Shown here: piece by piece, positions 1 through 9,963 of the stretch
Numbering within the stretch: the stretch's first letter is position 1
Layout: each line of letters starts with the position of its first letter
Assembly: GCF_051020975.1 (NCBI RefSeq)
Contig: NW_027478167.1
Location: 496,001 to 560,000 of the forward strand
Length of the DNA stretch: 64,000 bases
From: Osmia lignaria lignaria
Lineage: Eukaryota; Arthropoda; Insecta; Hymenoptera; Megachilidae
Direction: 5' to 3'
Notes under the pieces: model-generated
What the model saw: the letters and a program-made list of their open reading frames with translations, nothing else
Database searches by the model: none
Told to the model about the DNA's origin: nothing
Program-made: the position numbers and the translations under genes

Positions 1-303
1 GAAAGGGGCCTGACGGCCTTTTTCGAGATATTTCTTCTTCTTGTTGTTCTTCTTCTGCACAGCAAAGCTGGAAGTGGCATTTGCAGCTCGCAATAGTGCA
101 GAGTTATCTCAAAGAAAGGGGCCACGGTGTTTCTGTATCTCTATTATGTTGGTGCGGCTTCGGAACATTTAAATATCTTGATATATCTCGAGAACTACGC
201 ATCTGATCAAAAAATATCATAGAACATAAAAAGTAGGAAACTTAATTCTCTACAAAAAAGGTCTCCTAACATTTTGCCATAGCTCGCTTCATTTCCGAGA
301 TAT
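1..303. repeat. Partial monomer M0 at left edge
   Basis: This is the distal part of a monomer, corresponding to bases 19 onward of the 321-bp copy at 1592-1912. It has the same unusual GACGGCCTTTTTCG segment, one base shorter than the usual form, and the same GAACATTTAAAT variant as that copy. The array therefore continues to the left of the window. Confidence 0.95.
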
Positions 304-842
304 TTGCAGATTTATCTCAAGGGAAGGGGCCTGACGGACATATTTCGAGATATTTCTTCTTCTTGTTGTTCTTCTTCTGCACAGCTAAGCTGGAAGTGGC
401 ATTTGCAGCTCGCAATAGTGCGGAGTTATCTCAAAGAAAGGGGCCACGGTGTTTCTGTATCTCTATTATGTTGGTGCGGCTTCGGAACTTTTAAATATCT
501 CGATATATCTCGAAAACTACGCTTCTGATCAAAAAAAATCATAGAACATAAATTATAGGAAACTTAATTCTCTACAAAAAAGGTCTCTTAACATTTTGCC
601 TTAGCTCGCTTCGTTTCCGAGATATTTGCAGATTTATCTCAAGGGAAGGTGCCTGACGGACATATTTCGAGATATTTCTTCCTCTTGTTGCTCTTCTTCT
701 GCACAGCTAAGCTGTAAGTGGCATTTGCAGCTCGCAATAGTGCAGAGTTATCTCAGAGAAAGAGGCCACGGTGTTTCTGTATCTCTATTATGTTGGTGCG
801 GCTTCGGAACTTTTAAATATCTCGATATATCTCGAAAACTAC
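1..842. repeat. 5-monomer period, copy 1 (partial)
   Basis: Identical by eye to 1610-2451 at an offset of 1,609 bp (five monomers, one of them 321 bp). Shared private marks are GACGGCCTTTTTCG, GAACATTTAAAT, CTTCATTTCC, ATTATAGG and GGGAAGGTGCC. The match ends where this copy reads CGCTTCTG and the other reads CGCATCTG. Confidence 0.9.
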
Positions 843-1591
843 GCTTCTGATCAAAAAATATCATAGAACATAAATTGTAGGAAACATAATTCTCTACAAA
901 AAAGGTCTCTTAACGTTTTGCCATAGCTCGCTTCGTTTCCGAGATATTTGCAGATTTATCTCAAGGGAAGGGTCCTGACGGACATATTTCGAGATATTTC
1001 TTCTTCTTGTTGTTCTTCTTCTGCACAGCTAAGCTCGAAGTGGCATTTGCAGCTCGCTATAGTGCAGAGTTATCTCAAAGAAAGGGGCCACGGTGTTTCT
1101 GTATCTCTATTATGTTGGTGCGGCTTCGGAACTTTTAAATATCTTGATATATCTCGAGAACTACGCATCTGATCGAAAAATATCATAGAACATGAAAAGT
1201 AGGAAACTTAATTCTCTACAAAAAAGGTCTCTTAACATTTTGCCACAGCTCGCTTCGTTTCCGAGATATTTGCAGATTTATCTCAAGGGAAGGGGACTGA
1301 CGGACATATTTCGAGATATTTCTTCTTCATGTTGTTCTTCTTCTGCACAGCTAAGCTGGAAGTGGCATTTGCAGCTCGCAGTAGTGCAGAGTTATCTCAA
1401 AGAAAGGGGCCACGGTGTTTCTGTATCTCTATTATGTTGGTGCGGCTTCGGAACATTTAAATATCTTGATATATCTCGAGAACTACGCATCTGATCAAAA
1501 AATATGATAGAACATAAATAGTAGGAAACTTAATTCTCTACAAAAAAGGTCTCCTCACATTTTGCCATAGCTCGCTTCGTTTCCGAGATAT

Positions 1592-1912
1592 TTGCAGATT
1601 TATCTCAAGGAAAGGGGCCTGACGGCCTTTTTCGAGATATTTCTTCTTCTTGTTGTTCTTCTTCTGCACAGCAAAGCTGGAAGTGGCATTTGCAGCTCGC
1701 AATAGTGCAGAGTTATCTCAAAGAAAGGGGCCACGGTGTTTCTGTATCTCTATTATGTTGGTGCGGCTTCGGAACATTTAAATATCTTGATATATCTCGA
1801 GAACTACGCATCTGATCAAAAAATATCATAGAACATAAAAAGTAGGAAACTTAATTCTCTACAAAAAAGGTCTCCTAACATTTTGCCATAGCTCGCTTCA
1901 TTTCCGAGATAT
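1592..1912. repeat. 321-bp monomer (-1)
   Basis: One base is missing in GACGGCCTTTTTCG (about 1621-1634), where other monomers read GACGGACATATTTCG. The same form is in the left partial copy. Confidence 0.9.
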
Positions 1913-2451
1913 TTGCAGATTTATCTCAAGGGAAGGGGCCTGACGGACATATTTCGAGATATTTCTTCTTCTTGTTGTTCTTCTTCTGCACAGCTAAGCT
2001 GGAAGTGGCATTTGCAGCTCGCAATAGTGCGGAGTTATCTCAAAGAAAGGGGCCACGGTGTTTCTGTATCTCTATTATGTTGGTGCGGCTTCGGAACTTT
2101 TAAATATCTCGATATATCTCGAAAACTACGCTTCTGATCAAAAAAAATCATAGAACATAAATTATAGGAAACTTAATTCTCTACAAAAAAGGTCTCTTAA
2201 CATTTTGCCTTAGCTCGCTTCGTTTCCGAGATATTTGCAGATTTATCTCAAGGGAAGGTGCCTGACGGACATATTTCGAGATATTTCTTCCTCTTGTTGC
2301 TCTTCTTCTGCACAGCTAAGCTGTAAGTGGCATTTGCAGCTCGCAATAGTGCAGAGTTATCTCAGAGAAAGAGGCCACGGTGTTTCTGTATCTCTATTAT
2401 GTTGGTGCGGCTTCGGAACTTTTAAATATCTCGATATATCTCGAAAACTAC
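1610..2451. repeat. 5-monomer period, copy 2
   Basis: Second copy of 1-842. After about 2451 the tail switches to the CGCATCTG / CATAAAAAGTAGG type and the next monomers no longer match in order, so only about 2.6 monomers of the period are duplicated within the window. Confidence 0.9.
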
Positions 2452-3853
2452 GCATCTGATCAAAAAATATCATAGAACATAAAAAGTAGGAAACCTAATT
2501 CTCTACAAAAACGGTCTCTCAACATTTTGCCATAGCTCGCTTCGTTTCCGAGATATTTGCAGATTTATCTCAAGGGAAGGGGCCTGACGGACATATTTCG
2601 AGATATTTCTTCTCCTTGTTGTTCTTCTTCTGCACAGCTAAGCTGGAAGTGGCATTTGCAGCTCGCTATAGTGCAGAGTTATCTCAAAGAAAGGGGCCAC
2701 GGTGTTTCTGTATCTCTATTATGTTGGTGCGGCTTCGGAACTTTTAAATATCTCGATATATCTCGAAAACTACGCTTCTTATCAAAAAATATCATAGAAC
2801 ATAAATTGTAGGAAACATAATTCTCTACAAAAAAGGTCTCTTAACATTTTGCCATAGCTCGCTTCGTTTCCGAGATATTTGCAGATTTATCTCAAGGGAA
2901 GGGGCCTGACGGACATATTTCGAGATATTTCTTCTTCTTGTTGTTCTTCTTCTGCACAGCTAAGCTGGAAGTGGCATTTGCAGCTCGCAATAGTGCAGAG
3001 TTATCTCAAAGAAAGGGGCCACGGTGTTTCTGTATCTCTATTATGTTGGTGCGGCTTCGGAACTTTTAAATATCTCGATATATCTCGGAAACTACGCTTC
3101 TGATCAAAAAATATCATAGAACGTAAATTGTAGGAAACATAATTCCCTACCAAAAAGATCTCTTAACATTTTGCCATAGCTCGCTTCGTTTCCGAGATAT
3201 TTGCAGATTTATCTCAAGGGAAGGGGCCTGACGGACATATTTCGAGATATTTCTTCTTCTTCTTGTTCTTCTTCTGCACAGCTGAGCTGGAAGTGGCATT
3301 CGCAGCTCGCAATAGTGCAGAGTTATCTCAAAGAAAGAGGCCACGGTGTTTCTGTACCTCTATTATGTTGGTGCAGCTTCGGAACTGTTAAATATCTTGA
3401 TATATCTCGAGAACTACGCATGTGATCAAAAAATATCATAGAACATAAAAAGTAGGAAACTTAATTCTCTACAAAAAAGGTCTCTTAACATTTTGCCATA
3501 GCTCGCTTCGTTTCCGAGATATTTGCAGATTTATCTCAAGGAAAGGGGCCTGACGGACATATTTCGAGATATTTCTTCTTCTTGTTGTTCTTCTTCTGCA
3601 CAGCTAAGCTGGAAGTGGCATTTGCAGCTCGCAATAGTGCAGAGTTATATCAAAGAAAGGGGCCACGGTGTTTCTGTATCTCTATTATGTTGGTGCGGCT
3701 TCGGAACTTTTAAATATCTCGATATATCTCGAAAACTACGCTTCTGATCAAAAAATATCATAGAAGATAAAGTGTAGGAAACATAATTCTCTACAAAAAA
3801 GGTCTCTTAACATTTTGCCATAGCTCGTTTCGTTTCCGAGATATTTGCAGATA
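2452..3853. repeat. Mixed monomers M8-M11, no clear higher-order partner
   Basis: Four ordinary-length monomers that I could not place in a longer duplicated block. All are of the GCAATAG (A) type. M10 (3201-3522) is the most diverged, with GAGCTGG, TTCGCAGC, GTACCTC, GCAGCTTC, AACTGTT and CATGTGATC. M8 has TTCTTATC in place of TTCTGATC. Confidence 0.7.
2880..3020. repeat. Internal duplicated element inside the monomer
   Basis: In monomer M9 a 27-bp stretch at 2880-2906 is repeated at 2994-3020 with 24 of 27 matches. Both copies start TGCAGA, continue TTATCTCAA and end AAGGGGCC; the mismatches are T/G at base 7 and two G/A differences before the GGGGCC. The offset is 114 bp. The pair is present throughout the array, so the monomer itself contains an older direct repeat. 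An AGCTCGC word also occurs upstream of both, but at different distances, so only this core is clearly shared. Confidence 0.85.
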
Positions 3854-3859
3854 TATCTC
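3838..3859. repeat. Short hairpin dyad at the monomer boundary
   Basis: GAGATAT at 3838-3844 and ATATCTC at 3853-3859 form a perfect 7-bp dyad with the 8-nt loop TTGCAGAT. Many monomers have this GCAGATATATCTC form. The other common form, GCAGATTTATCTC, keeps a 6-bp stem (GAGATA/TATCTC) with a 10-nt loop. Forms with GATACATC or GATTCAGC weaken it. Confidence 0.75.
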
Positions 3860-4166
3860 AAGGGAAGGGGCCTGACGGACATATTTCGAGATATTTCTTC
3901 TTCTTGTTGTTCTTCTTCTGCACAGCTAAGCTGGAAGTGGCATTTGCAGCTCGCAATAGTGCAGAGTTATCTCAAAGAAAGGGGCCACGGAGTTTCTGTA
4001 TCTCTATTATGTTGGTACGGCTTCGGAACTTTTAAATATCTTGACATATCTCGAGAACTACGCATCTGATCAAAAAATATCATAGAACATAAAAAGTAGG
4101 AAACTTACTCCTCTGCAAAAAAGGTCTCTTAGCATTTTGCCATAGCTCGCTTCGTTTCCGAGATAT

Positions 4167-4489
4167 TTGCAGATATATCTCAAGGGAAGGGGCCTGACGG
4201 ACATATTTCGAGATTTTGTCTTCTTCTTGTTGTTCTTCTTCTGCACAGCTAAGCTGGAAGTGGCATTTGCAGCTCGCAATAGTGCAGAGTTATCTCAAAG
4301 AAAGGGGCCACGGTGTTTCTGTATCTCTATTATGTTGGTGCGGCTTCGGAACTTTTAAATATCTGGATATATCTCGAAAACTACGCTTCTGATCAAAAAA
4401 TATCATAGAACATAAATTATAGGAAACATAATTCTCTACAAAAAATGGCTCTTAACATTTTGCCATAGCTCGCTTCGTTTCCGGGATAT
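4167..4489. repeat. 323-bp monomer (+1)
   Basis: GAGATTTTGTC at 4210-4220 replaces GAGATATTTC and adds one base. Duplicated at 11252 in block B version 2. Confidence 0.9.
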
Positions 4490-5455
4490 TTGCAGATTCA
4501 GCTCAAAGGAACGGGCCTGACGGACATATTTCGAGATATTTCTTCTTCTTGTTGTTCTTCTTCTGCACAGCTAAGCTGGAAGTGGCATTTACAGCTCGCA
4601 ATAGTGCAGAGTTATCTCAAAGAAAGGGGCCACGGTGTTTCTGTATCTCCATTATGTTGGTGCGGCTTCGGAACTTTTAAATATCTTGATATATCTCGAG
4701 AACTACGCATCTGATCAAAAAATATCATAGAACATAAAAAGTAGGAAACTTAATTCTCTATAAATAAGGTCTCTTAATATTTTGCCATAGCTCGCTTCGT
4801 TTCCGAGATATTTGCAGATTTATCACAAGGGAAGGGGCCTGACGGACATATTTCGAGATATTTCTCCTTCTTGTTGTTCTTCTTCTGCACAGCTAAGCTG
4901 GAAGTGGCATTTCCAGCTCGCAATAGTGCAGAGTTATCTCAAAGAAAGGGGCCACGGTGTTTCTGTATCTCTATTATGTTGGTGCGGCTTCGGAACTTTT
5001 AAATATCTCAATATATCTCGAAAACTACGCTTCTGATCAAAAAATATCATAGAACGTAAATTGTAGGAAACATAATTCTCTACAAAAAACGTCTCTTAAC
5101 ATTTTGCCATAGCTCGCTTCGTTTCCGAGATACTTGCAGATTCAGCTCAAAGGAACGGGCCTGACGGACATATTTCGAGATATTTCTTCCTCTTGTTGTT
5201 CTTCTTCTGCACAGCTAAGCTGGAAGTGGCATTTACAGCTCGCAATAGTGCAGAGTTATCTCAAAGAAAGGGGCCACGGTGTTTCTGTATCTCTATTATG
5301 TTGGTGCGGCTTCGGAACTTTTAAATATCTCGATATATCTCGAAAACTACGCATCTGATCAAAAAATATCATAGAACATAAAAAGTAGGAAACTTAATTC
5401 TCTACAAATAAGGTCTCTTAATATTTTGCCATAGCTCGCTTCGTTTCCGAGATAT

Positions 5456-5775
5456 TTGCAGATTTATCACAAGGGAAGGGGCCTGACGGACATATTTCGA
5501 GATATTTCTTCTTCTTGTTGTTCTTCTTCTGCACAGCTAAGCTGGAAGTGGCATTTGCGGGTCGCACTAGTGCAGAGTTATCTCAAAGAAAGGGGCAACG
5601 GTGTTTCTGTATCTATTATGTTGGTGCGGCTTCGGAACTTTTAAATATCTCGATATATCTCGAAAACTACGCTTCTGCTCAAAAAATAGCATAGAACGTA
5701 AATTGTAGGAAACATAATTCTCTACAAAAAAGGTCTCTAAACATTTTGCCATAGCTGGCTTCGTTTCCGAGATAT
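5456..5775. repeat. 320-bp monomer (-2)
   Basis: CTGTATCTATTATG near 5609-5620 lacks one TC of the usual TATCTCTATT. The monomer also has TATCACAAGG, GCGGGTCGC and GGCAACGG, and its tail has TTCTGCTC and AATAGC. Confidence 0.9.
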
Positions 5776-6780
5776 TTGCAGATATATCTCAAGGGAAGGG
5801 GCCTGACGGACATATTTCGAGATATTTCTTCTTCTTGTTGTTCTTCTTCTGCACAGCTAAGCTGGAAGTGGCACTTGCAGCTCGCAATAGTGCAGAGTTA
5901 TCTCAAAGAAAGGGGCCACGGTGTTTCTGTATCTCTATTATGTTGGTGCGGCTTCGGAACTTTTAAATATCTTGATATATCTCGAGAACTACGCATCTGA
6001 TCAAAAAATATCATAGAACATAAAAAGTAGGAAACTTAATTCTCTACAAAAAAGGTCTCTTCACATTTTGCCATAGCTCGCTTCGTTTCCGAGATATTTG
6101 CAGATTTATCTCAAGGGAAGGGGCCTGACGGACATATTTCGAGATATTTCTTCTTCTTGTTGTTCTTCTTCTGCACAGCTAAGCTGGAAGTGGCATTTGC
6201 AGCTCGCAATAGTGCAGAGTTATCTCAAAGAAAGGGGCCACGGTGTTTCTGTATCTCTATTATGTTGGTGCGGCTTCGGAACTTTCAAATATCTTGATAT
6301 ATCTCGAGAACTACGCGTCTGATCAAAAAATATGATAGAACATAAAAAGTAGCAAACCTAATTCTCTACAAAAAAGGTCTCTTAACATTTTGCCATAGCC
6401 CGCTTCGTTTCCGAGATATTTGTAGATTTATCTCAAGGGAAGGGGCCTGACGGACATGTTTCGAGATATTTCTTCTTCTTGTTGTTCTTCTTCTGCACAG
6501 CTAAGTTGGAAGTGGCATTTGCGGCTCGCACTAGTGCAGAGTTATCTCAAAGAAAGGGGCCACGGTGTTTCTGTATCTCTATTATGTTGGTGCGGCTTCG
6601 GAACTTTTAAATATCTCGATATATCTCGAAAACTACGCTTCTGATCAAAAAATATCATAAAACAAAACATGTAGGAAACATAATTCTCTACAAAAAAGGT
6701 CTCTTAACATTTTGCCATAGCTCGCTTCGTTTCCGAGATATTTGCAGATTTATCTCAAGGGAAGGGGCCTGACCGACATA

Positions 6781-6953
6781 TTTCGAGATATTTCTTCTTC
6801 TTGTTGTTCTTCTTCTGCACAGCTAAGCTGGAAGTGGCATTTGCGGCTCGCACTAGTGCAGAGTTATCTCAAAGAAAGGGGCCACGGTGTTTCTGTATCT
6901 CTATTATGTTGGTGCGGCTTCGGAACTTTTAAATATCTCGATATATCTCGAAA
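6781..6953. repeat. Inverted repeat inside the monomer, 11-bp arms
   Basis: TTTCGAGATAT at 6781-6791 is the exact reverse complement of ATATCTCGAAA at 6943-6953, with 151 bp between. An overlapping pair, CGAGATATTT at 6784-6793 and AAATATCTCG at 6931-6940, is also exact. A further direct copy of CGAGATATTT sits at the monomer boundary (6734-6743). Each monomer thus has two forward and two reverse versions of one CGAGATAT motif. In monomers with CTTGATATATCTCGAG one reverse arm is mismatched. Confidence 0.85.
6791..6816. repeat. TTC/TTG pyrimidine-rich trinucleotide tract
   Basis: A 26-nt run made of TTC units interrupted by two adjacent TTG-type units, present in every monomer between the CGAGATAT motif and TGCACAGC. 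It behaves like a weak microsatellite: two copies (41832 and 45049) have lost exactly one trinucleotide, and single substitutions such as CTCC, CCTTC and CTCGTTG mark sublineages. Confidence 0.85.
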
Positions 6954-6963
6954 ACTACGCTTC

Positions 6964-7034
6964 TGATCAAAAAATATCATAGAACATAAATTGTAGGAAA
7001 CCTTATTCTCTACAAAAAAGGTCTCTTAACATTT
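6964..7034. repeat. A-tract-rich distal tail of the monomer
   Basis: The tail contains A6 after TGATC (6969-6974) and A6 after CTAC (7014-7019), and in many copies a third A5 run in CATAAAAAGTAGG. It is the most AT-rich part of the unit and carries most of the linked variants that define tail types. The A-runs are about 45 bp apart in this copy; with the third run present, spacings are near 19 and 26 bp, not clean multiples of the helical repeat, so intrinsic curvature is only a possibility. Confidence 0.7.
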
Positions 7035-7385
7035 TGCCATAGCTCGCTTCGTTTCCGAGATATTTGCAGATACATCTCAAGGGAAGGGGCCTGACGGACA
7101 TATTTCAAGATATTTCTTCTTCTTGTTGTTCTTCTTCTGCACAGCTAAGCTGGAAGTGGCATTTGCATCTCGCAATAGTGCGGAGTTATCTCAAAGAAAG
7201 GGGCCACGGTGTTTCTGTATCTCTATTATGTTGGTGCGGCTTCGGAACTTTTAAATATCTCGATATATCTCGAAAACTACGCTTCTGATCAAAAAATATC
7301 ATAGAACATAAAAAGTAGGAAACTTAATTCTCTACAAAAAAGGTTTCTTAACATTTTGCCATAGCTCGCTTGGTTTCCGAGATAT

Positions 7386-7708
7386 TTGCAGATTTATCTC
7401 AAGGGAAGGGGCCTGACGGACATACTTCGAGATATTTCTTCTTCTTGTTGTTCTTCTTCTCCACAGCTAAGTTGGAAGTGGCATTTGCGGCTCGCACTAG
7501 TGCAGAGTTATCTCAAAGAAAGGGGCCACGGTGTTTCTGTATCTGTATTATGTTGGTGCGGCTTCGGAACTTTTAAATATCTTGATATATCTCGAGAACT
7601 ACGCATCTGATCAAAAAATATCATAGAACATAAAAAGTAGGAAACTTAATTCTCTACAAAAAAGGTCTCTTAACATTTTTGCCATAGCTCGCTTCGTTTC
7701 CGAGATAT
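7386..7708. repeat. 323-bp monomer (+1, T5 run)
   Basis: ACATTTTTGCC at 7674-7683 has five T where others have four. The monomer also carries GCTTGGTTT before it, CTCCACAGC and CTGTATTATG. Confidence 0.9.
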
Positions 7709-8996
7709 TTGCAGATTTATCTCAAAGGAAGGGGCCTGACGGACATACTTCGAGATATTTCTTCTTCTTGTTGTTCTTCTTCTGCACAGCTAAGCTGGAA
7801 GTGGCATTTGCGGCTCGCACTAGTGCAGAGTTATCTCAAAGAAAGGGGCCACGGTGTTTCTGTATCTCTATTATGTTGGTGCGGCTTCGGAACTTTTGAA
7901 TATCTCGATATATCTCGAAAACTACGCTTCTGATCAAAAAATATCACAGAACATAAAAAGTAGGAAACATAATTCTCTACAAAAAAGGTCTCTTAACATT
8001 TTGCCATAGCTCGCTTCGTTTCCGAGATATTTGCAGATATATCTCAAGGGAAGGGGCCTGACGGACATATTTCGAGATATTTCTCCTTCTTGTTGTTCTT
8101 CTTCTGCACAGCTAAGCTGGAAGTGGCATTTACAGCTCGCAATAGTGCAGAGTTATCTCAAAGAAAGGGGCCACGGTGTTTCTGTATCTCTATTATGTTG
8201 GTGCGGCTTCGGAACTTTTAAATATCTTGATATATCTCGAGAACTACGCATCTGATCAAAAAATATCATAGAACATAAAAAGTAGGACACTTAATTCTCT
8301 ACAAAAAAGGTCTCTTAACATTTTGCCATAGCTCGCTTCGTTTCCGAGATATTTGCAGATTTATCTCAAGGAAAGGGGCCTGACGGACATATTTCGAGAT
8401 ATTTCTTCTTCTTGTTGTTCTTCTTCTGCACAGCTAAACTGGAAGTGGCATTTCCAGCTCGCAATAGTGCAGAGTTATCTCAAAGAAAGGGGCCACGGTG
8501 TTTCTGTATCTCTATTATGTTGGTGCGGCTTCGGAACTTTTAAATATCTCAATATATCTCGAAAACTACGCTTCTGATCAAAAAATATCATAGAACGTAA
8601 ATTGTAGGAAACATAATTCTCTACAAAAAACGTCTCTTAACATTTTGCCATAGCTCGCTTCGTTTCCGAGATACTTGCAGATTCAGCTCACAGGAACGGG
8701 CCTGACGGACATATTTCGAGATATTTTTTCCTCTTGTTGTTCTTCTTCTGCACAGCTAAGCTGGAAGTGGCATTTACAGCTCGCAATAGTGCAGAGTTAT
8801 CTCAAAGAAAGGGGCCACGGTGTTTCTGTATCTCTATTATGTTGGTGCGGCTTCGGAACTTTTAAATATCTCGATATATCTCGAAAACTACGCATCTGAT
8901 CAAAAAATATCATAGAACATAAAAAGTAGGAAACTTAATTCTCTACAAATAAGGTCTCTTAATATTTTGCCATAGCTCGCTTCGTTTCCGAGATAT

Positions 8997-9318
8997 TTGC
9001 AGATTTATCACAAGGGAAGGGGCCTGACGGACATATTTCGAGATATTTCTTCTTCTTGTTGTTCTTCTTCTGCACAGCTAAGCTGGAAGTGGCATTTGCG
9101 GGTCGCACTAGTGCAGAGTTATCTCAAAGAAAGGGGCAACGGTGTTTCTGTATCTCTATTATGTTGGTGCGGCTTTGGAACTTTTAAATATCTCGATATA
9201 TCTCGAAAACTACGCTTCTGATCAAAAAATATCGTAGAACGTAAATTGTAGGAAACATAATTCTCTACAAAAAAGGTCTCTAAACATTTTGCCATAGCTG
9301 GCTTCGTTTCCGAGATAT
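8997..9318. repeat. Monomer present in block B version 1 only (M28)
   Basis: It has TATCACAAGG, GCGGGTCGCACTAG, GGCAACGG and GGCTTTGG. A close relative is at 21874-22195, but the corresponding place in version 2 (about 17321) lacks it: there the tail of the GATTCAGC monomer runs straight into the CTCTAAACATT / GCTGGCTTCG sequence that normally follows this monomer. Confidence 0.82.
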
Positions 9319-9640
9319 TTGCAGATATATCTCAAGGGAAGGGGCCTGACGGACATATTTCGAGATATTTCTTCTTCTTGTTGTTCTTCTTCTGCACAGC
9401 TAAGCTGGAAGTGGCATTTGCAGCTCGCAATAGTGCAGAGTTATCTCAAAGAAAGGGGCCACGGTGTTTCTGTATCTCTATTATGTTGGTGCGGCTTCGG
9501 AACTTTTAAATATCTTGATATATCTCGAGAACTACGCATCTGATCAAAAAATATCATAGAACCTAAAAAGTAGGAAACTTAATTCTCTACAAAAAAGGTC
9601 TCTTCACATTTTGCCATAGCTCGCTTGGTTTCCGAGATAT

Positions 9641-9963
9641 TTGCAGATTTATCTCAAGGGAAGGGGCCTGACGGACATACTTCGAGATATTTCTTCTTCT
9701 TGTTGTTCTTCTTCTCCACAGCTAAGTTGGAAGTGGCATTTGCGGCTCGCACTAGTGCAGAGTTATCTCAAAGAAAGGGGCCACGGTGTTTCTGTATCTG
9801 TATTATGTTGGTGCGGCTTCGGAACTTTTAAATATCTTGATATATCTCGAGAACTACGCATCTGATCAAAAAATATCATAGAACATAAAAAGTAGGAAAC
9901 TTAATTCTCTACAAAAAAGGTCTCTTAATATTTTTGCCATAGCTCGCTTCGTTTCCGAGATAT
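9641..9963. repeat. 323-bp monomer (+1, T5 run)
   Basis: T5 at 9931-9935 in AATATTTTTGCC; same CTCCACAGC class as 7386. Confidence 0.9.

Larger units (their letters stand above)
6742..7063. repeat. Reference 322-bp monomer (M21)
   Basis: Chosen as a typical copy to show the anatomy. 6742-6768 holds the first CTCAAGGGAAGGGGCC element. 6784-6793 is CGAGATATTT. 6791-6816 is the TTC/TTG pyrimidine tract. The second element, a diverged repeat of the first, lies 114 bp downstream. The GGTGTTTCTGTATCTC to CTTCGGAAC stretch follows. 6931-6950 holds AAATATCTCG and ATATATCTCG. TGATCA with an A6 run opens the tail (6969-6974), and a second A6 run is at 7014-7019. The monomer closes with GCTCGCTTCGTTTCC and another CGAGATATTT that runs into the next copy. 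This copy carries GACCGAC where most have GACGGAC. Confidence 0.95.

Noticed and set aside
304..528. A 74-codon open frame on the + strand repeated in most monomers
   Set aside because: It starts at TTG, not ATG, and ends at the TGA of CTGATC. In more than two dozen copies it is broken by TAG (TTTGTAG, ATTAGCAG, GCTAGAAG), TGA (GTTGATGC) or by 1 to 3 bp indels. Variants such as HLQLAIV against HLRLALV change amino acids freely. The frame is open because the monomers are copies of each other, not through visible coding constraint.
1192..1494. A longer frame with an ATG start (100 codons)
   Set aside because: The ATG comes from a single change, CATGAAAAG, in a tail that usually reads CATAAAAAG. 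It is one copy of the same repeat frame extended upstream by chance.
2879..3200. Dinucleosome-phased half-monomer dimer (322 = 2 x 161)
   Set aside because: The two halves of the monomer are not alike. The only internal repeat is offset by 114 bp, not about 161 bp.
4070..4279. Minus-strand open frames of 60 to 76 codons, for example here and at 20278, 24391 and 27610
   Set aside because: They are antisense to the same monomer, occur only where a local variant removes a stop, and span monomer boundaries.
6791..6816. Expanded microsatellite
   Set aside because: The TTC/TTG tract keeps the same length in all copies except two that lost one trinucleotide, so there is no expansion.
6784..6950. 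CENP-B box
   Set aside because: I compared the TTCG and CGAA words of the monomer with the TTCG-4N-A-2N-CGGG pattern on both strands. The best candidates (TTTCGAGATATTTC and the CTCGAA segment) lack the CGGG end.
6900..7040. Small RNA gene or Pol III transcription unit (GGTGCGGCTTCGGAAC resembles part of a B box, A6 runs give T6 on the minus strand)
   Set aside because: No proper A box plus B box pair, and no tRNA, 5S, snRNA or other known fold is recognisable. The T6 runs are just the tail A-tracts.
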